Part shown: piece by piece, positions 7,010 through 16,776 of the stretch
How the letters are laid out: each line of letters starts with the position of its first letter
Numbering within the stretch: position 1 is the stretch's first letter
DNA from: Thermoguttaceae bacterium
GTDB taxonomy: Bacteria; Planctomycetota; Planctomycetia; Pirellulales; Thermoguttaceae
NCBI GenBank assembly: GCA_017447745.1
Contig: JAFSMW010000228.1
Coordinates: 1 to 35,906, forward strand
Reading direction: 5' to 3'
DNA: 35,906 nt
Notes under the pieces: generated by a model
Databases searched by the model: none
What the model was told of the DNA's origin: nothing
Seen by the model: the letters and a program-made list of their open reading frames with translations, nothing else
Made by a program: the position numbers and the translations under genes

Positions 7010-8326
7010 TTATTCTTCTTGCTCTTTTCTCATTCGCTGCATTTCCTGAGAGATGCGGATCGAGCAGAATTTCGGTCCGCACATGGAACAGAAGCGTTCG
7101 TCTCCGCAATGGTTCTTTTGGTTGGCGGCGACAAGGGATTCCTCTCTCATGCGGCGAGCCGTTTCCGGGTCGAGAGCGAGTTCAAACTGACGATTCCAGT
7201 CGAACGCGGCGCGGGCGTCTGAAATGGCGTCGTCCAGGTCGCGGGCGTGCGGCAGCTTTCTGGCGATGTCGGCGGCGTGAGCGGCTATCTTGTACGCGAT
7301 AACGCCTTGATGAACGTCTTCGAGCATCGGCAAACCGATATGTTCTCGCGGGGTAACGTAACAGAGCATCGCGGCGCCGTGCATGGCGGCAATCGCTCCG
7401 CCGATGGCGCTGGTAATGTGGTCGTATCCGGGAGCGCAGTCCATTGTAACAGGACCCAAAACGTAGAACGGCGCGCCGCAGCACCATTCCTGCTGCAGTT
7501 TCATGTTCATGACAATCTGATCCATCGGGACGTGTCCGGGACCCTCAATCATGACTTGGCAGCCTCTGTCCCAGGCGCGTTTGCATAAGTCGGAAAGCGT
7601 TGCCAGTTCCGCCAACTGCGCCTGATCGGTTGCGTCCGCCAGACAGCCGGGGCGAAGTCCGTCGCCCATGCTCCAAGCAACGTCGTACTGCTTCATGACG
7701 TCGCACAGGTCGTCAAACTTTTGGTAGAACGGGTTTTCCTCCTTGTGAGCGACCATCCATTTGGCAACCAACGACCCGCCGCGGCTGACGATTCCCAGCT
7801 TGCGCCGATCGGTCAGTTCAACGTGACTTCGCAGCAGTCCGCAGTGAATCGTGAAGTAGTCTACGCCCTGTTTCGCCTGCTGTTCAACCAGCTGAACGAA
7901 GTCGTCCGGCTTCATGTCCTCGATTTTTTCAATCATTTCGACCATCTGGTACAGCGGAACCGTGCCGACGGGAACCGTCATTTCGTCTACAATGCGCTGA
8001 CGAATCTGGTTGATGTTCTGCCCGGTGGACAAGTCCATGACGGTGTCCGCCCCGTAGCGAACGGCGCAGCGGACTTTCTCCAGCTCGCAGTCAATATCGG
8101 AAGAAATGGGCGAGTTGCCCAGATTGGCGTTAATCTTCGTTCGGGCGTTGGCTCCGATTGCCATCGGGACAAGCCCCTTTTCGAGGTGAACTTTGTTGGC
8201 TGGAATTATCAGCCGACCGGACGCGACCAGGTCCCGAACCTGTTCCGGGGTCATGTATTCGCTGGCGGCGACGGCTTCCATAGCCGGGGTTACGACGCCC
8301 TTTCGGGCTTCTGTCAACTGCGTCAT
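7010..8326 (-). CDS. thiC: Phosphomethylpyrimidine synthase ThiC
   Basis: ThiC is a radical-SAM enzyme that rearranges 5-aminoimidazole ribotide into 4-amino-5-hydroxymethyl-2-methylpyrimidine phosphate for thiamine synthesis in the cytoplasm. The protein has 438 residues, typical of the short bacterial form. Seen: [91 protein letters not shown], and the C-terminal CSMCGPKFC (Cys413, 416, 421) that binds the 4Fe-4S cluster. The start is ATG 8326. No TPP riboswitch could be found upstream, which is unusual for thiC. A sigma-70-like promoter candidate lies at 8382-8411. No other thiamine gene is adjacent. Confidence 0.97.
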   Translation of the reverse strand: MTQLTEARKGVVTPAMEAVAASEYMTPEQVRDLVASGRLIIPANKVHLEKGLVPMAIGANARTKINANLGNSPISSDIDCELEKVRCAVRYGADTVMDLSTGQNINQIRQRIVDEMTVPVGTVPLYQMVEMIEKIEDMKPDDFVQLVEQQAKQGVDYFTIHCGLLRSHVELTDRRKLGIVSRGGSLVAKWMVAHKEENPFYQKFDDLCDVMKQYDVAWSMGDGLRPGCLADATDQAQLAELATLSDLCKRAWDRGCQVMIEGPGHVPMDQIVMNMKLQQEWCCGAPFYVLGPVTMDCAPGYDHITSAIGGAIAAMHGAAMLCYVTPREHIGLPMLEDVHQGVIAYKIAAHAADIARKLPHARDLDDAISDARAAFDWNRQFELALDPETARRMREESLVAANQKNHCGDERFCSMCGPKFCSIRISQEMQRMRKEQEE

Positions 8327-8381
8327 TGTATTGTCTTTCTGTTTCAGAAATGGCGTTTGATATTAGGTGAATTATGTTTCT

Positions 8382-8411
8382 GTATTATCCCACATATAGC
8401 AGAAAAGTCAA
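8382..8411 (-). promoter_or_regulatory. Candidate sigma-70 promoter for thiC
   Basis: On the minus strand TTGACT (8406-8411) and TAATAC (8382-8387) are separated by 18 bases. Transcription would start near 8375, giving a leader of about 50 bases before thiC. That is too short to hold a TPP riboswitch. Confidence 0.45.
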
Positions 8412-8448
8412 GGGGACAGAGCAAGCGTTTTAACGGGAAACAATGCGT

Positions 8449-8483
8449 AAAAAAAGCGTTCTGCTTTTCAACAGAACGCTTTC
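8449..8483 (-). terminator. Rho-independent terminator after secDF
   Basis: On the minus strand AAAGCGTTCTG (8482-8472) pairs perfectly with CAGAACGCTTT (8463-8453) around an 8-base loop. The stem is followed by a run of T (A at 8449-8455 on the plus strand). It lies about 80 bases past the secDF stop. Confidence 0.88.
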
Positions 8484-8561
8484 AGGTTACATCTGATTAC
8501 TCAAACCTGTCGAAAGAGATTGAAACTCTTCAAAAGGTTTAGTTTTACTGGGAAATTCAGT

Positions 8562-11500
8562 TTATTTGTTTCTTTCCAGTTCAGCAGCTCTCGCTTCGCG
8601 AAGAGCGTCTAATCTATCCATTCTGCACAGCAAAGGAGCTGCGATGAAGATAGAGCTGAACGTACCAACGAGAACGCCGACGAGCATCGTGAACGCGAAG
8701 GCGTGAATTGCCTGTCCGCCCCAGATGTACAGAACGACAATTACCAACAACGTAGTAACGGACGTCAAAATGGTACGAGCAAGCATATCGTTGATCGCCT
8801 GGTTAACCATAGCCGGGGTGATTCTGGGCGCCTTGCCCTTGACTTCACGAATACGGTCGAAGACGACGATCGTGTCGTTAAGGGAGTAACCGATAATCGT
8901 CATGATACCTGCCAAAACGGTCAAACCGATTTTGAACGGGTCAATGAGCAGGAATCCGAGCGCTCCGCAAACGTAAGCGGAAACAGCCAAGGCTCCAACG
9001 GACAAAATAACGTTGTTGCACAACGCCGCGGTTGCAGCAAAGCCATAGTAAACCTTTTGGAATCGGAACCAGAGGTAGATAACCATAACGATTAAACTGC
9101 CAAAGATTGCCCACAAACCATGAGTTCTCAAGTTGCTGGCAACTTGCGGACCAATCATGTTACGCGCTGGGAAAATAGGTTCCTTATTAACGGTTTCCTT
9201 CACTTTGTCAAGGACTTTCTGGGAATCGCTCGGAGACAGGGTAAAGGATACGTCCCAAGTCTTAAACGCCGCAGTTGACGTTTCGTTAGGATCATAATAT
9301 GGGTTTTCAAGGGTGAACAGACGATTATCTTCCGGAATATTCAATGCGGTCATTGCATCTTCAACCATGGTTTTTGCAACATCGTAAGTTACAGCTTCCT
9401 TGAATTCAACAACAGCAAACGTTCCCTTGGCAAACGCAACGTCCGGGTTATCTGTAACAACGGCATTGCCAGCGGCGTTGGTCTCAGCCGGAGTAGCGGG
9501 AGCTTCTTCAGCCGGAGCAGCCGGAGCTTCTTCAGCCGGAGCGGCGGGAGCTTCTTCAGCCGGAGCAGCCGGAGCTTCTTCAGCCGGAGTAGCGGGAGCT
9601 TCTTCAGCCGGAGCGGCGGGAGCTTCTTCAGCGGGAGCAGCGGGAGCTTCTTCAGCGGGAGTAGCGGGAGCTTCTTCAGCCGGAGCGGCGGGAGCTTCTT
9701 CAGCCGGAGCAGCGGGAGCTTCTTCAGCCGGAGCGGCGGGAGCTTCTTCAGCGGGAGCGGCGGGAGCTTCTTCAGCGGGAGCAGCCTGTTCAGCCGGAGC
9801 GGCGGGAGCTTCTTCTGCGGGTTTAGCCTGTTCAGCCGGAGCCTGTTCTTCTTTTACAGGTTCATCCGCATAAGCTGTGGATAAAAACATGTCGAACACA
9901 GAGTTCAGCGTAGTTGTTTCAGCTGGAGCTTCTTTTGCTTCGTTTGCTTTTTCTTCTTTAGCTTCAGCAGCTTCTTGTTCTGCTTTACGAGCTGAAAGAA
10001 TTGATTCCTTTTCAGCGTAAGGAACGCAATTTTTGACGTCAATGTCGTTTGTTGCCAGTTTAGAACCGAATTTTTCCTTGATGAGATCCGTTACGTGGTT
10101 AATGTACGCTTCACCTTCCAGCTGTTTCTCTCCAGCGCCCTTAACAGCGTTTGAAGAGTTAATAACATAACGATAACCGCGTTTTTCGCCACTGATTTGA
10201 ACGTCGGAAACAGCAAGGTTTTCCAATTCGCTGAGTTCTTTACGAACGGTGTCGATTGGAACTTCTTCATTAAACAAAACTTGAATGGAAGAACCGCCAG
10301 TAAAGTCGATATCCAACAAACCCGCGCCTCTGGCTAAGATAGCAATAACGCTGCCAACGCAAAGGATAGTAACAACGATGCCTGTTTTTTTCATGAGTCC
10401 CATGAAGTCGATATTTGTTTGTCCAATAATTCGGCACATGCGAAGGGCCTTGATAACGCCAATGCGATCGGCGGTTTCAAAGATGATTCTGGCGCAGAAC
10501 AAGGCGGTGAACATACTCAAGGCGATACCGAGAATCAACGTAACGGCAAAGCCTTTGATCTGTTCAGTACCAACCCAGTACAGAATAACGCCGACCAACA
10601 ACGTGGTAATGTTGGAGTCGAAAATGGCAGAAAACGCTTTCTGGAAGCCGTTTCTGATAGCCATGTGAATTGTGGCGCCTTTGTCTCGTTCTTCACGCAT
10701 ACGTTCGTAAATAAGAACGTTTGCGTCGACTGCCATACCTAACGTCATGACCAAGCCGGCGATGCCAGGCAGGGTGAACGCTGCGGAGAACGTGATCATA
10801 AACGCAACCAGCAAAATCAAGTTGAGCGTCAGAGCGAAGTCTGCAACCAACCCGGCAAAACGATAATAAAACGCCATGAATATCAAGACGGCAACCAGAG
10901 CAAAGAAGCTGGCGGTTGCGCCGCGGTAAATGGTGTCTTGACCAAGAGTAGGACCACTGGTCATTTCAGAAATCGGTTCTTTGCTCAAAGAGGCTGGAAG
11001 AGAACCGGAATTTAATACGGTTGCCAGTTCCTGAGCGGATTCTCTGGTAAAGTTGCCGGTAATAACGCCGTTGCTGCTAATGTGACCATTAATTTGCGGG
11101 GCTGAAAACATGGAGCCGTCAAGGACGATGCCCAATTTTCTATAAAGATCCTGCTCTTTATTAGGCAGGTTCTTAGCGGTGAGCGAACCAAAGAGGTTTG
11201 CGCCTTTTGCGTCAAAATGGAAGTTGACGCAGTTTTGCGCTTTTTCGTCAACGCTGGCTACGGCGCTGGTAAGGTATTTACCAGTAACGTTATAAATATC
11301 TTTTTTGCAGAGAACTTCCGTAATCTCTTTATTTCTGACGATGCGGGTGCGAGTGATCGCGCCGCCAAATTCTCTTTCTCTTCCTTCCGTAACAGGAATC
11401 CACATACCAATTTCTTTATAAGTGGGATTATTGTTGTCATCGACTCCCGTCTTGATTCTGATGACCTGATCCTTGGATTTGCTCGCCATTTCGATAAGCG

Positions 11501-12041
11501 TGCGCTCTTCCGGATCCGGATAGCGTCTGTCGGCAAGAATGCGGAATTCCAACGTACCAGAACGAGAAATGATTCTCTTCAATCGAGCGATTTCTTCAGG
11601 ATCGGCTTTTGGAATGATGATTTCAACCGCATTGGCGCCTCGCTGACGAACGGTGATTTCTTTGACGCCGCTGGGGTCGAGACGTTTTTTCAACGTGGCT
11701 GACATCTGATTCATTTTGGCGGCCAAGTCGTTATCTTGTGCAGCCGCACCCTTTTGGTCGTCTTTCTGTTCGCCATTTTGGACGTTTTCGTCCGCTTGTG
11801 AATCGGAGGATTTCGCAACCTCGTAAACCAGAATGGATCCGCCGCGAAGGTCGATGCCGAGCTTGATTCTATGATAGCTGGTAGCTACTACGGTAATGCC
11901 GAAGAAAACGGCGAACAAAATAATCCAGTAAGAAAAACGGTAATCCGGCATGCGGAATCTTTTGGCTAAATAGTAAGCCAATGCAATCGGAACAACGCCG
12001 ACCAGCAAAAATGCTGCAATGAGTAAAATTGTTGGGTTCAT
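8562..12041 (-). CDS. secDF: Fused protein translocase subunit SecDF with an Ala/Pro/Glu repeat insert
   Basis: SecDF uses the proton motive force to pull proteins across the inner membrane during Sec export. This 1159-residue protein fuses SecD (to about residue 540) and SecF. Seen in SecD: an N-terminal helix, the D1 motif LGIDLRGGS (residues 61-69), and the membrane block AGLVMTLGMAVDANVLIYER. Seen in SecF: GLLDIDFTGGSSIQVLF and AGIMTIIGYSLNDTIVVFDR. Fused SecDF is known from several phyla including Planctomycetes. The odd part is a long low-complexity insert in the SecF periplasmic P1 domain, with 13 EEAPAAPA/EEAPATPA octapeptides near residues 737-851; the normal size is otherwise kept. 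AAGGA lies ten bases before ATG 12041. It follows yajC by 215 bases, and the pair is probably one operon. Confidence 0.96.
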   Translation of the reverse strand: MNPTILLIAAFLLVGVVPIALAYYLAKRFRMPDYRFSYWIILFAVFFGITVVATSYHRIKLGIDLRGGSILVYEVAKSSDSQADENVQNGEQKDDQKGAAAQDNDLAAKMNQMSATLKKRLDPSGVKEITVRQRGANAVEIIIPKADPEEIARLKRIISRSGTLEFRILADRRYPDPEERTLIEMASKSKDQVIRIKTGVDDNNNPTYKEIGMWIPVTEGREREFGGAITRTRIVRNKEITEVLCKKDIYNVTGKYLTSAVASVDEKAQNCVNFHFDAKGANLFGSLTAKNLPNKEQDLYRKLGIVLDGSMFSAPQINGHISSNGVITGNFTRESAQELATVLNSGSLPASLSKEPISEMTSGPTLGQDTIYRGATASFFALVAVLIFMAFYYRFAGLVADFALTLNLILLVAFMITFSAAFTLPGIAGLVMTLGMAVDANVLIYERMREERDKGATIHMAIRNGFQKAFSAIFDSNITTLLVGVILYWVGTEQIKGFAVTLILGIALSMFTALFCARIIFETADRIGVIKALRMCRIIGQTNIDFMGLMKKTGIVVTILCVGSVIAILARGAGLLDIDFTGGSSIQVLFNEEVPIDTVRKELSELENLAVSDVQISGEKRGYRYVINSSNAVKGAGEKQLEGEAYINHVTDLIKEKFGSKLATNDIDVKNCVPYAEKESILSARKAEQEAAEAKEEKANEAKEAPAETTTLNSVFDMFLSTAYADEPVKEEQAPAEQAKPAEEAPAAPAEQAAPAEEAPAAPAEEAPAAPAEEAPAAPAEEAPAAPAEEAPATPAEEAPAAPAEEAPAAPAEEAPATPAEEAPAAPAEEAPAAPAEEAPAAPAEEAPATPAETNAAGNAVVTDNPDVAFAKGTFAVVEFKEAVTYDVAKTMVEDAMTALNIPEDNRLFTLENPYYDPNETSTAAFKTWDVSFTLSPSDSQKVLDKVKETVNKEPIFPARNMIGPQVASNLRTHGLWAIFGSLIVMVIYLWFRFQKVYYGFAATAALCNNVILSVGALAVSAYVCGALGFLLIDPFKIGLTVLAGIMTIIGYSLNDTIVVFDRIREVKGKAPRITPAMVNQAINDMLARTILTSVTTLLVIVVLYIWGGQAIHAFAFTMLVGVLVGTFSSIFIAAPLLCRMDRLDALREARAAELERNK
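9489..9784. repeat. 24-bp coding tandem repeat inside secDF
   Basis: About twelve consecutive 24-base units encode the octapeptide EEAPAAPA, with A to T variants giving EEAPATPA at intervals; a thirteenth copy lies just beyond. Units differ only at scattered synonymous sites (ccg/gcg, gga/ggg), so the array is prone to copy-number change in steps of eight residues. Confidence 0.93.
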
Positions 12042-12256
12042 TGTAAAAAAATCCTTAATGAGGAACTCTGTTTGTTTCTATCCGTTAAAACAAACGATTA
12101 TTCCTGAAATGTAAAATACAAGTAGTGTTGGTTGCTAATGTATTGCGTTTCCGACCTGAAATAAAACAGATCTGAAATTGCCGTCGTATACAAATTTGCA
12201 ATGAGTAAAACTCTGATTGCAATCCTGTCACAATGTGAAAATACGCAGTCCAACCG

Positions 12257-12643
12257 TTATTTTTCTTTGTCTTCTTCCGGAGCAACGACGTAAGCGATTG
12301 CGCGCGGGTCAAACATGACTTTAACGTTGTTTTTGTCGTCCAGAAGGAGCTGAATTTCGATAACTTCGTTATCTTTGTTTTTAACGACGTTTGTAATAGA
12401 CGCTTTAATGCCGCCAATAGTTACGACTTTATCCCCAGTTTTGAGCTCATTTAGCATCTGGTTGAATTTTTTTTGCTCATTCTGGCGAGGGCGAATCATA
12501 AAGAACCACATGATGAAGAAAAAAATTCCAATCATGATGATCCATGACGTCAAGCTTCCTCCAGTTCCAGTAGGATCTGCTGCCGGGGCGGAAGCTGCAG
12601 CGTTGCCTGCTTGCGCTAAAAGCGTGTATACAATGCTGTTCAT
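12257..12643 (-). CDS. yajC: Preprotein translocase subunit YajC
   Basis: YajC is a small inner-membrane partner of SecDF. The protein has 128 residues. It shows one membrane helix, SWIIMIGIFFFIMWFFMI, followed by RPRQNEQKKF and the cytoplasmic domain with LKTGDKVVTIGGIKASI, all typical of the family. The N-terminal extension rich in Ala and Pro is longer than usual. AAGGA lies seven bases before ATG 12643. It is upstream of secDF on the same strand, the standard gene order. The 294 bases upstream (12644-12937) are AT-rich, hold no gene and probably contain the operon promoter. Confidence 0.95.
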   Translation of the reverse strand: MNSIVYTLLAQAGNAAASAPAADPTGTGGSLTSWIIMIGIFFFIMWFFMIRPRQNEQKKFNQMLNELKTGDKVVTIGGIKASITNVVKNKDNEVIEIQLLLDDKNNVKVMFDPRAIAYVVAPEEDKEK

Positions 12644-12937
12644 AATGTTTCCTTGTTAGTTTTGGGAATGATTGCGACTGAAATATATATTTTGACTCAA
12701 ACTTTTCAGTCTCGAATCGTTGAGCGTACGCCCAATTTAATTATATTATTTAATAAAGTTCTTATAATAATACGAACTCCCGATTTCTGCAATACCATAC
12801 ACCCCTTTAATCTCCAAAAAAGTTTAAATTTTTCTTGAATTTCTCCAAAAGAAACGAAAAAATGTTAAAATAGGGTAAATAAACTGCGTTTTAATCGAGT
12901 TTTAAATATAATTTATGTCTTAATGCGTCTTTTCTGG

Positions 12938-13785
12938 TCAGTTTGCAAACTTCATGACTTTCATCCATTCGTAGGAACGGTCGAACCAGCCGCCGAAATG
13001 CTCTCCAAGCGGCTTGGCGACAAATCCGTGCGGAGTTTTGGCGTAGATGTACATTTTTCCATCGGGATGCCCATCTTGTGCATTTGGGTGTAAATGGCGA
13101 TTGACCCGAGGGGGGAATACTTGTCTGCGTCGCCGTGGAAGAGACACATCGGGGCGGACTTGGCGTCAAATTTGAAGTCTTTGCAGATGGGTTTGTCGAT
13201 TCCCTTGTTCGCGTTGGGACCTGTTGCGCCGTCTTCCAAAACGTAGGCTGGATAAATCGGAATAGCGAAGTTGAGATGGCACGACACGCTGTCGAGGTCG
13301 TCAATGGGCTCGTACGCAGGCGTTTGGGAGTTGACGGCGCACAGAACCGTCAGATGACCGCCGGCGGAGAACCCGATCATGCCGATCTTTTCCGGGTCGA
13401 CGCCCCATTTCTCGGCGTTGCGGCGAACGTGCTTGATGGTTCTTTGAGCGTCCTGCCAGGCGGCGCGGTATATTTCAACCCCTGCCCGACGCGGAACCCG
13501 GTATTCCAGAAGAACGGCTGTAATGCCCTTTTCTGTGAACATGTTGACGATTCTTTTGCCTTCGTAGGAAACGAGTTCCTGATACCCGCCGCCGGGACAG
13601 ACAATCACGCAGGCGTCAGTGGTTTTCTTTTCCGGCTGATAGACCGTGAACTTGGGAGCGGGGAAGTCGCCCTTTTCGCCCGGCGCCAGCCCGTGCCAGA
13701 CGGGAAACGTTTCCTGAGCGAAACCGGTGGAAACAAACAGCGCTAACGCTACGGCAATGGAAAATAATATGCGATTCATGTTCAA
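12938..13785 (-). CDS. Secreted alpha/beta hydrolase (esterase-like), frameshifted near the 3' end
   Basis: A signal peptide, MNMNRILFSIAVALALFVST, opens the protein. An alpha/beta-hydrolase fold of the secreted esterase/BD-FAE-like type follows: VCPGGGYQ (oxyanion loop, about 63-69), IGFSAGGH with nucleophile Ser140, and FHGDADKYSP with the acid Asp near 218-220. The frame starting at 13785 reads IPMEK and then nonsense to a stop at 12961. In the -1 frame the family ending resumes: MYIYAKTPHGFVAKPLGEHF, with the expected catalytic His, to a stop at 12938. One A is missing from the A5 tract at 13054-13058 (GGAAAAATG). So the gene is either broken, a sequencing or assembly error, or expressed by slippage. 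A consensus promoter lies upstream at 13847-13875. Confidence 0.82.
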
Positions 13786-14090
13786 ATGGGGGGTAAAGAA
13801 AGACGTATAAACGAGGAACGCTTTTCGTTCTCAAGACTCACGTCTTATTATAATATAGAATCCCCATATTGACAAGAGGGAGCGGGGGGGACAGTAGTTA
13901 TAAGTTAGGAATGAGGAAAATAACAACAGACGCGACAGCGTTCTGCTAGAACCGCATAGCGGTTCTATGCGGGCGATACGCCAGCGAACCGGACTCAACC
14001 ATGTGCAATTGCAGGAAAAACTTGCACTCACCCCTGCCCATAATAATTCCAGACGCCCAGCCGGGCGGAGCGCTTCCCCCCCTTGCTCCA
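13786..14090. other. Intergenic region with promoter and mini-hairpins
   Basis: No gene is seen. Besides the promoter at 13847-13875 it holds small hairpins GAACG-CTTTT-CGTTC (13816-13830), AAGAC-TCAC-GTCTT (13833-13846) and GAACCGC-ATA-GCGGTTC (13949-13965). The last is a copy of the dispersed family also seen at 2530 and 22373. Confidence 0.65.
13847..13875 (-). promoter_or_regulatory. Strong sigma-70-like promoter for the alpha/beta hydrolase
   Basis: On the minus strand TTGTCA (13875-13870) and a perfect TATAAT (13852-13847) are separated by 17 bases. Transcription would begin near 13840, so the leader would include the small hairpin at 13816-13830. Confidence 0.65.
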
Positions 14091-16469
14091 TTATCGGGAA
14101 ATGTCAACTTTTGCCCAGAACGGATTTTGACGGTCGCCGCGGGTTCGGACATCTTCCAAAAGAACGCGTAAATCCGGCTCGATATACTCGGTTGACATCT
14201 TGACGACTTTGCCGCCGTTAGCTGTAACAGTCGCCTGCTTTTTGCCGTTGATAATAAAGATCAGCTTTTTATCAAAGTCGACGTTGTTCGGATTGAGCCA
14301 GATCGTCAGTTTGGACGCCGACGTTGAAATCAGCAAACTGACTTTACTGCGAATCTCGCAGCTTGTAATTGCTGCAGTCGTGCCTCGCGGCGGCGGCCAG
14401 TGAACGGGATCCGCTGTCTTTTTGGGCGGGAAGTGAGACTGTTCCAGATTCCAGAAGAAATTGTCGAACGTTCGTATGGACCTGCATTCAAACTTTGACG
14501 GGTAAAAGTTCCGTTTGTGACGTTTCATCCAGTCCATCATCTTTAGAATCTCTTCCTGAAAATCCTCGTGTCCTCGACCTTGGTATTCGACCATGGTAAC
14601 GTCAAAATTTCTCAGAAAATACCCGTTGAGAAGTCTGGTCGCGTTTTTCGCAATGATGCTGTTGTCGAACTGACCAAAGACGAAATAGGTCGGCATGTAT
14701 CGGGCGTTGAACCCGCAGAAGAGGAGAAACCGATCCGCCAGCGGACCGACCGGCAAGACGCCCGCCCAGAGGTCTGGATGAGCGATTGCAATGTCCCAAG
14801 CCGCCGTTGCGCCGATCGAAAATCCGCTTAGATAAACGCGGTCGGAGTCGATGGAAAAATGTCGACATGCGTCTTGAAGACAGCCCAGGACAGCGCCGTG
14901 GGACGATCCGGAATAATCGTACGCTCTGGTCGTTTCCGGCGTCCAGGCGGGAGCGATAACAATATATCCCTGACGTCCCGCCTGACCGTTTCTGACGCCC
15001 TTTTCGTTGATTGCGCCTGCCCACCAGTCGATTTGCATTTGCGGCGTCGAGAACTCTCCGTGAAGGGTAACAATAGTCGGATATTTTCTGTGCGGATCGT
15101 ATTCCGGAGGAAGCTGAACGAAATATTCCAGCTCGGAATCGTCGAAAATGTTACGACAGGTGATTCGGTAAAAGTCGTCTGTAATGCGAGAGTTCGCTTC
15201 AACGGCTTCCGGCGGCTCCATGACGCTCAAAATGTGCGACACGGTCTTCACCGACGACGCTTCTTCCATTTTGAACTTTTTGAAAACCTCCGTTCGTTGG
15301 AATTCGTTCTCTGCTGACATGTACTGCTCGATCAACCCTCGAACTCTGTATGCAGACAAACTGACGGCAATGTTGCTTGTAGCGAATTGAGCGCCCAACA
15401 GCCAGCCGCTAACCGCCAAGGAAATGTGCTCGTCCGGCTGGAGCGAGTTGTCGTCGAGCGTCTGTTCGAAAGCCGCCATCCTGTCCAGGGTGTTGCGATT
15501 GAGATTCAAAACAATTTCTCTCAGCAACGGCGCAAGACGCGTTTTTTCTTCTCCGCCAGGCATCTCCTGATACAGCTTTTTCAGATTGTCGAGAACGTCC
15601 TGCTTTTGCTGATTGACCTGTTCAATTTCCTGAACCTTTCGTCGAACCTGCTGTAAAATTTCTGACGAAACGCCGTCCACCGGGAAATTGGAGATGAGTC
15701 GAGAAACCAGCTCATACTGCCCTGCTTCCTCGCGGGCGTTGAGTTCTTCGAGCAGCTGACGGGATTCCATTTGCTTTACCGCCTGAAACGTCTCCTCGAA
15801 TTTTTTTCTGGTTTCCGGGCTGACGTTCTCTTGAGCCAACGCTGCTTTCATGACTCGAACGGCGTTATGATACTGTTGAAGCTGAATATAAAACCTCGCC
15901 ACTTTGACAACGCCGTCTACGTTTCCCTGAGAAATCTGCTGTTGAAGAATCGCATCCAAAACCGGAGTTGGGATGCTGCTGGTCGAAATTCGCATATCCC
16001 AGGTGTGAGTAATGCCCTCCACCTTAACGTATTCCGGGGTCAGTTCCGTAATCCCCTGAATGACGTCAACGGGACCGCTGGCGGTCGCCATTGTTAACGT
16101 TCGACGTCCGTACTTGTCAAACGGCGTCTTTTTTGAAAAGAAACCCACGCTGCTGACAATTCGGGAAGCTGACTTAATCCTCTGCGGCAAAAGAAACTTT
16201 ACCGACACGTCCAGCGGGTCGTCCTGATTGACGTTGGCGATCTGAAAACGAGGAACGTAAACGCGACGAAGATTGTCGTCCAGAAAAACAATCGTCTGAG
16301 CTTCTATCGTTGGACCGGTTTCTGGTTCTTCGCCGATTTCATGAAGCGTTCCGAGTTTGCCGTTGAGTACGCGACCGTCTTTCATGGTCAGCTCCGCGCC
16401 GTAAGCATAGCGGAAAGCAATCAGACTGAAAACGGTCAACAATAATATGAGTAAACGTTTACAATTCAT
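14091..16469 (-). CDS. Large secreted alpha/beta hydrolase (esterase/peptidase-like)
   Basis: A 792-residue exported protein of a type common in planctomycetes. A signal peptide (MNCKRLLILLLTVFSLIAFR...) is followed by a small domain with LTMKDGRVLNGKLGTL. An alpha-helical, Gln-rich region with TPR- or coiled-coil-like character spans about 170-400. The alpha/beta-hydrolase domain lies at about 450-660, with FVQLPPEYDPHRKYPTIVTL and LHGEFSTP, nucleophile motif SGFSIGATAAWD (Ser near 550), FGQFDNS (acid near 602) and GRGHEDF (His near 634). A beta-rich tail ends the protein. It resembles the PHB-depolymerase/LpqC type of esterase; the substrate is unknown. A possible promoter TTGACT-17-TTTATC lies about 60-90 bases upstream. 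Its stop is about 300 bases from the next gene, so it is probably transcribed alone. Confidence 0.8.
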   Translation of the reverse strand: MNCKRLLILLLTVFSLIAFRYAYGAELTMKDGRVLNGKLGTLHEIGEEPETGPTIEAQTIVFLDDNLRRVYVPRFQIANVNQDDPLDVSVKFLLPQRIKSASRIVSSVGFFSKKTPFDKYGRRTLTMATASGPVDVIQGITELTPEYVKVEGITHTWDMRISTSSIPTPVLDAILQQQISQGNVDGVVKVARFYIQLQQYHNAVRVMKAALAQENVSPETRKKFEETFQAVKQMESRQLLEELNAREEAGQYELVSRLISNFPVDGVSSEILQQVRRKVQEIEQVNQQKQDVLDNLKKLYQEMPGGEEKTRLAPLLREIVLNLNRNTLDRMAAFEQTLDDNSLQPDEHISLAVSGWLLGAQFATSNIAVSLSAYRVRGLIEQYMSAENEFQRTEVFKKFKMEEASSVKTVSHILSVMEPPEAVEANSRITDDFYRITCRNIFDDSELEYFVQLPPEYDPHRKYPTIVTLHGEFSTPQMQIDWWAGAINEKGVRNGQAGRQGYIVIAPAWTPETTRAYDYSGSSHGAVLGCLQDACRHFSIDSDRVYLSGFSIGATAAWDIAIAHPDLWAGVLPVGPLADRFLLFCGFNARYMPTYFVFGQFDNSIIAKNATRLLNGYFLRNFDVTMVEYQGRGHEDFQEEILKMMDWMKRHKRNFYPSKFECRSIRTFDNFFWNLEQSHFPPKKTADPVHWPPPRGTTAAITSCEIRSKVSLLISTSASKLTIWLNPNNVDFDKKLIFIINGKKQATVTANGGKVVKMSTEYIEPDLRVLLEDVRTRGDRQNPFWAKVDISR

Positions 16470-16776
16470 GGCTTTGCCAAATTAAGTAATCTGTGTTGTT
16501 ATTTGCTGTTATACGAATAGAGCTGAGATAAAAGCTCTTCCTGTTTCCCAGTCAATATCCTATTATATCATAGTTCCAGATAACCTGCAACCGGGATTTC
16601 CTCTGTTTTTAAAAATTGCTCTTGTGCAAATGACGAAAATTTGATAATCTCTGCCAAACATTTAATTTTGCAATCGTTGAAGAGGGTTGATTTTAATCCC
16701 AACGCATTGACTTGTCTCGTAAAATTATATGCGGCAAGAGCGTTTTTTCAAGACTTTTCCATCGCAATTAAGTATC
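16470..16776. other. Divergent intergenic region
   Basis: AT-rich, with no gene seen. It separates the esterase (minus, start 16469) from the small membrane protein (plus, start 16777). A minus-strand TTGACT/TTTATC pair near 16527-16555 and a plus-strand TTGACT near 16707 are promoter candidates of low certainty. Confidence 0.45.

Noticed and set aside
9400..9873. Ala/Gly/Ser repeat frame on the plus strand
   Set aside because: It is the antisense reading of the EEAPAAPA array in secDF; the repeat alone keeps it open.
12085..12417. 110-codon minus-strand frame overlapping yajC
   Set aside because: It is out of frame with yajC, Lys/Thr/Leu-rich and without features; most of it is a shadow of yajC.
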